48,021 bases of DNA. Source: JAQGMO01 sp050954505. GTDB taxonomy: Bacteria > Pseudomonadota > Gammaproteobacteria > Burkholderiales > Burkholderiaceae_D. This document shows positions 16,844 to 23,016 of the stretch, in pieces (position 1 is the first letter of the stretch; each line of letters starts with the position of its first letter). The notes beneath the pieces are model-generated. The model had not been told where the DNA came from and ran no database searches. It worked only from the letters and a program-made list of their open reading frames with translations. Location: assembly GCA_050954505.1 (NCBI GenBank), contig JBPBPY010000507.1, positions 1-48,021 of the forward strand, given 5' to 3'. The position numbers and the translations under genes were made by a program.

Positions 16844-17524
16844 ATGGCCATTCAAAAAAATAGCGGAGGTAATGTGAGAGCAGTCGCAAGTCAGTGTGGT
16901 AGTCCAAGTTCAGCCATTCAATCCGGCGTCTCTTCCTTGCAACCAACAAAACCGGTTGAACAAGCACCAGTAATGCCATCCTCGTTGATGACCGTGGAGC
17001 ATCAAGGCGCGCACACTATTCGGGATCAGCTTTTTGAACAGATCAAGGAAATGAAGCAACCCCTGAAGCATGCCATCCAGGATTTTCTGGCCCGGCTAAA
17101 GCATCCGCAGGTCCAGGATCATTTCGCCATGATCAGTGATCAGGCATTGGATGAAGCATACGGTTACGGTCTTAGCCCGAAAGGGTCATTCGGACATGAA
17201 GCAAATTCGCAAACAGCGCGCGCTGTCATCAAAAAATTGTTGGAATTTGGCGAAAAATGTCTGGAAACAGGCGAACAACAAATCGAAAAACTAGCCGCTG
17301 CAGCCCATGAAGGATGGTCAATTGCGGCCAAAAGTGTGAATGATCCGGCCTACGTTGAAAAACCGGAGAAACGAGAAAATCGCCTGAAATTGGCCAATAG
17401 TCGATACGAAGATCTTACCGAAGACGAAAAAGCCAAAGATCGCGTAGCTGCTCAAGCGATTCTCAAAGACATTAAGGAAAATGGTGGCCTGGAAAAGTGG
17501 CTCAGCAAGCCGATCGAAGCCTGA
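16844..17524 (+). CDS. Protein with a RyR-like C-terminal domain; candidate effector
   Basis: The product is 226 aa. Residues 1-50 are Ser/Gln/Pro-rich and disordered, 55-145 are helical, and about 150-212 resemble the RyR domain: AHEGWSIA matches the HExW opening and YEDLTEDEKAKDRVAAQAIL matches the family ending (YxDLxExEKxxDRxxA). The central GWxYG segment of typical RyR domains is not conserved. The start is ambiguous. The ATG at 16844 has no ribosome-binding site, whereas GTG at 16874 follows GCGGAGGTAAT and would give MRAVASQCGSPS, free of acidic residues. No signal peptide or membrane helix. Low GC and position beside the F-box-like and WW genes suggest horizontal acquisition. Function unknown. 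Confidence 0.7.
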   Translation: MAIQKNSGGNVRAVASQCGSPSSAIQSGVSSLQPTKPVEQAPVMPSSLMTVEHQGAHTIRDQLFEQIKEMKQPLKHAIQDFLARLKHPQVQDHFAMISDQALDEAYGYGLSPKGSFGHEANSQTARAVIKKLLEFGEKCLETGEQQIEKLAAAAHEGWSIAAKSVNDPAYVEKPEKRENRLKLANSRYEDLTEDEKAKDRVAAQAILKDIKENGGLEKWLSKPIEA

Positions 17525-17557
17525 ATTACCGCAGCCACATAAAGCGTCGATAATTCA

Positions 17558-18185
17558 GGTTCTGTCGCAATAACGAAATAAAGTAGATCGGATCTTGCGG
17601 TCTTGGGCCGGCTTTGGAAAGCCAGGCTATCAAATTGTTTTGCAGCAGACCTGAGTTCGCCTGTGGGGCAGTTTAGTTGCCCCTTGTCGACCATATGCAT
17701 GGTCTCGATACTGGCAATGCGATTTGTGACACAGTGAAATCTTAAATCCGAGCATATGCCGAGTTCGGCGTTTGATGACCAGCTGGTCTTGCTCGATAAG
17801 GTTATTCAAATATTTCAATTGGCGCAGTCCAATTTCTCCGCCGTCAGCGATCATGCTATGGAAAGCCTCTGTATTCGCACTGCTTTTATCGATCTTGATT
17901 TTTCCCGCTACCTCGTGCAATCCGATCGCTCATTCGCAGAAGCGCCGCGCTGCGGCGTGATCGCGTTTACCTGCGAGCAGGAAGTCCATGGTATGACCAA
18001 GCCGGTCAACCGCTCGATACAGATGCTTCCATTGCCCACTAACGCGAATGCCAGTCTCATCCATGCGCCAACTGTGAACGACCGGGCGCTTGCGACGACG
18101 AAATACCTTAGCCAATGCCGGCAAAATCTTCAATGCCCAGCAGTGCACTGTGGCATGATCAACCCCCCCAGGGATTAAACACAAA
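17558..18185 (-). mobile_element. Degenerate IS6-family insertion sequence remnant
   Basis: The left terminal inverted repeat GGTTCTGTCGCAA is at 17558-17570, followed by a decayed transposase on the minus strand. The other end, including roughly the first 45 transposase codons and the right inverted repeat, is missing. The remnant stops just past the end of the F-box-like gene (stop 18208-18210). The element cannot move by itself. Confidence 0.8.
17617..18180 (-). pseudogene. IS6-family (IS26/IS240-like) transposase pseudogene
   Basis: The reading passes through three frames. VDHATVHCWALKILPAL, RRRKRPVVHSWRMDET and QWKHLYRAVDRLGHTMDFLL run to a stop at about 17930. KIKIDKSSANTEAF, RQLKYLNNLIEQDQLVIKRR and MLGFK follow in a second frame, and HMVDKGQL to AAKQFDSLAF in a third. 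The catalytic D, D and E of the family (in WRMDET, KIDKSS and LIEQDQ) are still visible, so decay is recent enough to read. At least two frameshifts and an N-terminal truncation. Confidence 0.85.
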
Positions 18186-18209
18186 GCATGGCGATTGCCA
18201 GGCATGTCA

Positions 18210-20006
18210 TTAAAAGTCGTCGATTTCCGGTGTTGTGTAACGCCGGGGCCTGTCTGCGTCACGGAGCAGCCAGAGGCTTTCCACTTGCGCACCAAGCGCT
18301 TGGCGCTTCCCGCTTTGTTTGGAGGGGTCATGGCTGTCGGTGGAGTCGACTGAAAAAACGGACCTGGCCCTGCCCTGATTCATGGGTCCGAGATGTTCGA
18401 CTACATTCAAGAGGGTGCGTATGAGCGAATCGACTTCGTGCCTTTCCTTCATGACCTCGATATCCCGGGTTGCCGAAAATGGTGAAAATCCTTTGACCAT
18501 GCGAACGACTTCCTCGAGTTGCACCAGCCGGTATGCCAACGGAAGCCCACGCGTTTCCTGTACTAATTCATCGAGCGCGAGAATCTTTATGGTTTCATTC
18601 TCAAGGCCGCGGATGAGATCGATGGTCATTTCAGATGCTTGCGCAGCATACATCTCGTGCAGCGCCTTGATCGCGATAGCTGGGCGGGTGACTAGTTCGG
18701 CACTATCGAAATCATCCCGCGTCCAGGAGCGCGGCCTGGAATCGTCGATCAATTTTTCGAAATCCTCGAATGACACTGCGCCGGGAGTAAATTTGGAATA
18801 GGCCAGTGCCCTGAGGGACATCCTTGCGCGCGAATCGATGTTCCTGTCGGTCAAACCTTGTTCGATCCGTGCAAAACGGCCAGGCCGCTCATCCGCCGGC
18901 AAGTGCTCCAGGCCTCCTGCCAGCATACCGCCCAGCCAGGGTACGATGATTTGATGGAAGCCCTGGAATAGTGACTGCAGTTTTCCTGAAAGATAGTCTG
19001 CATCGTGCTGGTGCCAGTTAACGTCAACGTATTCCTGCGCCAGCTTGCGCAGCTCGGACTCCGGCGGCGAATCGCGGCATCTTTCGGTAAGGAATGCCGA
19101 AATCGCGGGAATGGATTCCGCGCCGGGCTTATGCTTTTGAACGTTATCGACGAAGGCGATTACTTCCTCGATACAATCGAGGTCATGCCACAGTGCATCG
19201 TAGACCATCTCGATGGTGTCATGTAACTTTCTGGAAAACGCCGCATGTTGCGGCTCTGGTCTCTCGGGGAATGCGCTGTACAGCCCTATCGCAAGATGGA
19301 ATTTTCCAGAGATCGAATTTCCTGTCGCATGCTCTGACAGCTTCTTGATCGCTTTACGGCGTTCGGTGGAATATTGAAGATTGCTTGCAACATCGCTTAA
19401 GCCGATGCTTTTCAGATTGGGGCGAACTGCGGGCGCTTTTTGATACAGGTGCGTACCATCGTATTCGTCGTAATTGAATCGCGTACCGGGTGTTTCATCC
19501 GGCAGATTGCCCAGCATTTTCAACGCCGAAGATAAATCCGCGTCGAATGTTTCTCGTGATGAAAGGTGCTGGACGATGCGCTTCATGCGATCGCTGGCAA
19601 TGAATGTCATTCGAAAAAAGGTCCTGCATGATTGCTCAAAATTTTTTCGGTCGCTCGATGAATGGGCGGCAGGCCGAGAAATCTGCCTGTCGGCAGTCTC
19701 GTCGGCGCAATTCGTCACATCTTCGATAATGCGCCCCGGGACGGGCGAACTTTCCGCTGACAGGAACTGGTAAATCGACATCAGCAATTCCACCGGCAAG
19801 GATTGCAGGGAAGCCTTGCGTAATTGGTAAGCCATGTTGCCAATGCCCTGGTCTGGTCGCGCCTTGGACATTTGCGCATCGCCAGGAAACCCGGCATCTG
19901 ATTTGACCAAGGCGTTGGACACCGGCTGTCCGGTGGCTGGCTTTGGCAGATCGGGCGGGGGCAATCCGACAGTGCGTGGAAGAAGGCCGCTGGTGAATTT
20001 TGCCAT
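18210..20006 (-). CDS. F-box-like 598-aa protein; candidate type III effector
   Basis: Residues 1-60 are Pro/Ser/Gly-rich with no acidic residue in the first 12 (MAKFTSGLLPRT). Residues 67-83 read LQSLPVELLMSIYQFLS, matching the first half of an F-box (LPxELLxxIxxFL). After a polar insertion of about 35 residues, NFEQSCRTFFRM (122-133) resembles the second half. The remaining 450 residues look all-helical with no leucine-rich repeats. F-box proteins recruit substrates to SCF ubiquitin ligases in eukaryotes; bacterial effectors of plant and amoeba associates use them. No signal peptide. A hrp box lies at 20121-20148. The IS6 remnant ends about 25 bp past the stop, so some 3' sequence may have been lost. 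The fold assignment is tentative; the gene itself is well supported. Confidence 0.75.
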   Translation of the reverse strand: MAKFTSGLLPRTVGLPPPDLPKPATGQPVSNALVKSDAGFPGDAQMSKARPDQGIGNMAYQLRKASLQSLPVELLMSIYQFLSAESSPVPGRIIEDVTNCADETADRQISRPAAHSSSDRKNFEQSCRTFFRMTFIASDRMKRIVQHLSSRETFDADLSSALKMLGNLPDETPGTRFNYDEYDGTHLYQKAPAVRPNLKSIGLSDVASNLQYSTERRKAIKKLSEHATGNSISGKFHLAIGLYSAFPERPEPQHAAFSRKLHDTIEMVYDALWHDLDCIEEVIAFVDNVQKHKPGAESIPAISAFLTERCRDSPPESELRKLAQEYVDVNWHQHDADYLSGKLQSLFQGFHQIIVPWLGGMLAGGLEHLPADERPGRFARIEQGLTDRNIDSRARMSLRALAYSKFTPGAVSFEDFEKLIDDSRPRSWTRDDFDSAELVTRPAIAIKALHEMYAAQASEMTIDLIRGLENETIKILALDELVQETRGLPLAYRLVQLEEVVRMVKGFSPFSATRDIEVMKERHEVDSLIRTLLNVVEHLGPMNQGRARSVFSVDSTDSHDPSKQSGKRQALGAQVESLWLLRDADRPRRYTTPEIDDF

Positions 20007-20120
20007 CGAAATAATCCCTGGATGCCCATCATGAGCTTGCTATCCGATCTCCATAATGTGCATGGACTTTCGTCCAGCCAGGTTTGTGCAAAAGATACCT
20101 GATAGAAATCGACTTTGACA

Positions 20121-20148
20121 TTAGTGAGGAAATGATCAAATCAGTTCC
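20121..20148 (-). promoter_or_regulatory. hrp box of the F-box-like gene
   Basis: Minus strand: GGAACT (20148-20143), 15-nt spacer, TCACTAA (20127-20121). It matches GGAAC[C/T]-N15-nCACnnA. The start codon is about 115 nt downstream. Confidence 0.72.
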
Positions 20149-20554
20149 ATTTTTCAGGAACTGCGATCCCGAAATCCGGCTTCCCGAACTACTCGAACAG
20201 CCTCTCGTACGAAGCGCCAGCCATCCACTCTGATACCACGCAGCTGCGCGTCGTTCACTTCCCATGTAATACTTCGGACGTTTAATCCTGCCTATCGAAA
20301 GGGTTCGTCATGCCGAGGAGATGCCATTGTGGGGGGGGCGTCTAAATTTAATTTTGCTCATGAAGATTGCTGGAAAAGTTTGTTGTTCCAACTAAACCAG
20401 CCGGATGGTTTGAATCGAAACGCGAATCCCGACGGCTGCAACCTCATGGTGCCGTTTGGCCGCATTATTCTTCGAGCCGGCCATTGTTACAACGAATTGC
20501 GCCACGGCAATGTTCACGAAAATGTTCATGAATGCTCAAGGTGGAGGCAGGATT

Positions 20555-20582
20555 GGAACCTAATGAAGACCAAACTCACTCA
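20555..20582 (+). promoter_or_regulatory. hrp box of the WW-domain gene
   Basis: GGAACC (20555-20560), 15-nt spacer, TCACTCA (20576-20582); one mismatch to the hrp-box consensus, at the first base of the -10 block. The start codon at 20615 lies 32 nt beyond, a normal distance for a HrpL promoter. Confidence 0.78.
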
Positions 20583-20614
20583 TCGTTTCCCTTGTTAAAT
20601 ATTCATCGACAGAA

Positions 20615-21595
20615 ATGATACCTTCGCGTATTCCTGCTAATGCACTGATGAGCACTTCGCCGCAACCATCCGACGCCCTTCCACCAGGCTGGACCGCGCA
20701 TGTTGATCCCCAATCCAGACGTCTTTATTACCACCACACCGAAAGCAATACCAATCATTGGTCCATTCCGGTATCCCGGGCACCGATAAGGCAACCTGCT
20801 GCCGCAGTCCAACCTACTCAAACGCGGCCCATACCCAGCTCGTCCAACACCCATGGCGCAGCGGCATATCCCGCTCTCATGCAACAAGCGGCGGCGGCAA
20901 ACGTGAGCAGGTCCACACCCAGGTTGAAAACCACTAATCTTGTAAAAATGGACGGTGTGGACGATAACTTTTTTAATTTGCTGCAACATTTTTTTGAGCC
21001 AAAAATGCCAGGCGTGAAATTTCCAGCAGACTTCAATGATATCTACATCGAGATCCATGAAATTCGACCTGGAGATAGCGCAGTCGCCGGGACATTTGTC
21101 GGGGAAGCGGAAGAAGGCGAAGGCGTGTCAGCCACCATCTTTTTCAATCTTCCTCGCGGGCTCAAGATCGAACGGAATCCCGAATGGCAGGGGAAGATTG
21201 CTGCTACCTATCTGCATGAAAAAATCGTGCATGCTCATCCTGAAATGTGGGCTTTCGAAAAAGGCGAGGAGCCTGTGGATTCGAAAATCCAGCACTTGGT
21301 TTTAGTTCAGGAAAACAACTTTCATCATCAAAATATAAAGTTCATGCTGCAGCACATGCCGCCGGCGACGAGGCCGGCAATGCTGCAAGCCTATTATGAG
21401 GATGTGATGTCGATTGTGATTGAAGATTTAAGCCGTAACAATATCCATGGAGATCAATTCAACGAACGGCGCTACAGCGCGGCGAAAACCTTCGCCGACG
21501 AGATTGGTGCAGAAAAAGGCAATCCTGCTTCACGCTATTGGACGCAATCGGTGCCGGACAGAATCCAACTCGCGCCCTATGCCAAGCAGGGTTGA
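20615..21595 (+). CDS. WW-domain protein; candidate type III effector
   Basis: The 326-aa protein begins MIPSRIPANALM (Ile2/Pro3, no acidic residue in the first 12). Residues 22-52 form a clear WW domain: LPPGW at the start (W26), RRLYYHH in the middle (tandem Tyr 38-39, His 41) and NHWSIP at the end (W49, P52). WW domains bind Pro-rich peptides such as PPxY and are essentially eukaryotic. Residues 55-110 are a Pro/Ser/Ala linker. The C-terminal 200 residues form a globular domain of unknown type, with IYIEIHEIRPG and a YLHEKIVHAHPEMW segment (HExxxH, similar in spacing to dipeptidyl peptidase III but otherwise unproven). ATG 20615 is 32 nt after a hrp box. A terminator shared with tRNA-Met follows. 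Confidence 0.8.
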   Translation: MIPSRIPANALMSTSPQPSDALPPGWTAHVDPQSRRLYYHHTESNTNHWSIPVSRAPIRQPAAAVQPTQTRPIPSSSNTHGAAAYPALMQQAAAANVSRSTPRLKTTNLVKMDGVDDNFFNLLQHFFEPKMPGVKFPADFNDIYIEIHEIRPGDSAVAGTFVGEAEEGEGVSATIFFNLPRGLKIERNPEWQGKIAATYLHEKIVHAHPEMWAFEKGEEPVDSKIQHLVLVQENNFHHQNIKFMLQHMPPATRPAMLQAYYEDVMSIVIEDLSRNNIHGDQFNERRYSAAKTFADEIGAEKGNPASRYWTQSVPDRIQLAPYAKQG

Positions 21596-21705
21596 AAGGC
21601 AAGGGTACATATTGATATGTCAGCCAGTCCTTGGTTCCAACAATCCCGCAATATGGCGACACAAAGTGAGTTGAACTTCAAAATTGAGGAAAAATGAAGG
21701 ACAAG

Positions 21706-21828
21706 TTAACACGCATAATGCTGCATCATGACTTTCCACTCGTCTAGGAACATCGCGCGATCGTAGGCTTCCTCGTACACATCGTCGGACATGTGGGCCT
21801 GTTGGATGAAAATGGACAACTCTGAATG
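21706..21828 (-). pseudogene. Relic of a P4-type tyrosine integrase C-terminus
   Basis: A short minus-strand frame ends at TAA 21706-21708 and reads EEAYDRAMFLDEWKVMMQHY near its end. This resembles the extreme C-terminus of tRNA-targeting P4-type integrases (AYNRAxYLDERRxMMQxWAD). The catalytic core is absent; only about 40 codons remain, 75 bp from tRNA-Met. It is too short for a firm identification, but the place is exactly where an island integrase would be. Confidence 0.5.
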
Positions 21829-21830
21829 TT

Positions 21831-21871
21831 AAAAAAAACCCGCCACAGCCAGAAGGCGGAAGCGGGTTTTT
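21831..21871. terminator. Bidirectional intrinsic terminator between the WW gene and tRNA-Met
   Basis: AAAAACCCGC (21834-21843) and GCGGGTTTTT (21862-21871) form a perfect stem with A-run and T-run on both sides. It can end transcripts from the tRNA (minus) and from the WW gene (plus). Confidence 0.88.
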
Positions 21872-21901
21872 GCATCCAGTGAACTTCACTGGACGTTGTC
21901 T

Positions 21902-21978
21902 TGGTGGTGATAGGTGGATTTGAACCACCGACCCCAGCATTATGAGTGCTGTGCTCTAACCAACTGAGCTATATCACC
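21902..21978 (-). tRNA. tRNA-Met (elongator, anticodon CAU)
   Basis: A 77-nt tRNA on the minus strand including encoded CCA. Acceptor GGTGATA pairs with TATCACC, D-arm is GCTCAGTTGGTTAGAGC, anticodon stem CAGCA with loop CTCATAA, and T-arm GGTGG-TTCAAAT-CCACC. The body closely resembles elongator tRNA-Met of other proteobacteria. A CAU anticodon would also fit tRNA-Ile2 (lysidine-modified), which is less likely from the arms. It lies 60 bp after the miaA stop, on the same strand. It is the probable integration target of the accessory block to its left. Confidence 0.93.
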
Positions 21979-22038
21979 AAACAGCCCAAGAGTATCGGGG
22001 TTTTAAACGGTGGTGTCAATAATCCAATGAAAATTTCT

Positions 22039-23010
22039 TCAGGTTTTCCGGCTTTTTGCAGCTTCGATGGTTTGCCAGATGGTTTGCCGGGCATCGGCAG
22101 CCAGGCAATCCACCACGAGGCGGTCAGGCATGGAGCGCAGCCAGGTCAGCTGGCGCTTGCCGAGCTGGCGGGTGGCGGCAATGGCTTTCTCGCGCATGGT
22201 GGCAAAATCGACCAGGCCATCGAGATATTCCCAGGCCTGGCGGTAACCGACGCAACGCATCGACGGCAAACCCGGGTGCAGGTCGCCGCGCGCCCGCAGC
22301 GCTGCGACCTCATCGATCAAGCCGCCGTCGCCGGGCGCCAGCATGGCATCAAAACGCGCGGCAATGCGTGCATGCAGCACGCTGCGCTCGGACGGCTCCA
22401 GTGCAATGGGCAAAAGTTCGAACGGCAACGGCTGTTTTTCTGCGCGCGCCAGCAGTTGCGACATCGGCTGGCCGGTCAGGTGGATGATTTCGAGCGCGCG
22501 CTGGATGCGCTGGGCGTCGTTGGGTTTCAGGCGCGCTGCCGTCACAGGATCGAGCAGCGCCAGCTTGGCGTGCATGGCCGGCGAACCAATGGTGGCAGCT
22601 TCGCGGTCCAGCTCCAGACGCAAGCCGGCATCGGCCTGCGGCAGGGCATCGAGGCCGTCGCGCAAGGCCTTGAAGTACAGCATGGTGCCACCCACCAGCA
22701 AAGGCAGCTTGCCGCGCGCCTGGATCTCGCCGACCAGGCGCAGCGCATCCTGGCGAAATTGCATGACCGAGTAGGCGTCGAGCGGGTCGAGGATGTCGAT
22801 CAGGTGATGCGGTGCGGCGGCGCGCTCGGCAGCGCTGGGCTTGGCAGTGCCGATGTCCATGCCGCGATAGACCAGCGCTGAATCGACCGAAATGATTTCA
22901 CAGGGCATGCGTTCGGCAATTGCCAGCGCCGCCGCAGTCTTGCCCGATGCGGTCGGACCCATGATGGCAACCGCCAACGGTCTTGTCGGCACGGAGGAAT
23001 CAGTGGTCAT
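22039..23010 (-). CDS. miaA: tRNA dimethylallyltransferase
   Basis: The 323-aa enzyme adds the isopentenyl group to A37 of tRNAs reading UNN codons. Visible are the P-loop MGPTASGKTAAALAIAE, SVDSALVYRGMDIGTAKP (DSxQxYxxxxIGTAKP-type motif with Leu-Val in place of Gln-Val), HHLIDILDP and the C-terminal RCVGYRQAWEYLDG followed by RQLGKRQLTWLRS. Full length. It follows mutL on the same strand with a 6-bp gap, a common order in betaproteobacteria. Confidence 0.97.
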   Translation of the reverse strand: MTTDSSVPTRPLAVAIMGPTASGKTAAALAIAERMPCEIISVDSALVYRGMDIGTAKPSAAERAAAPHHLIDILDPLDAYSVMQFRQDALRLVGEIQARGKLPLLVGGTMLYFKALRDGLDALPQADAGLRLELDREAATIGSPAMHAKLALLDPVTAARLKPNDAQRIQRALEIIHLTGQPMSQLLARAEKQPLPFELLPIALEPSERSVLHARIAARFDAMLAPGDGGLIDEVAALRARGDLHPGLPSMRCVGYRQAWEYLDGLVDFATMREKAIAATRQLGKRQLTWLRSMPDRLVVDCLAADARQTIWQTIEAAKSRKT

Positions 23011-23016
23011 GCCGGG

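Larger units (their letters stand above)
20007..20614. other. Divergent promoter region between the F-box-like and WW genes
   Basis: These 608 bp hold two oppositely oriented hrp boxes (20121-20148 minus, 20555-20582 plus). Short frames inside (for example 20329-20598) have no ribosome-binding site and no recognisable motif. A G-run at about 20331-20338 and repeated ATGTTCA(C/T)GAA at 20510-20532 are the only other structures noted. Confidence 0.6.

Noticed and set aside
20170..20213. Several TTCG tetramers, possible hrpII box (TTCG-N16-TTCG) of the HrpB type
   Set aside because: Spacings are 11, 12, 20 and 21 nt, not 16. No TTCG-N16-TTCG was found upstream of the effector candidates, whereas HrpL-type boxes were.
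20329..20598. 89-aa frame between the F-box-like and WW genes
   Set aside because: It lacks a ribosome-binding site and homology, and it overlaps the hrp box of the WW gene.
21229..21260. Zincin-type HExxH metalloprotease motif in the WW protein
   Set aside because: The spacing in YLHEKIVHAH is HExxxH, not HExxH. It is mentioned as an oddity but not used to assign protease activity.
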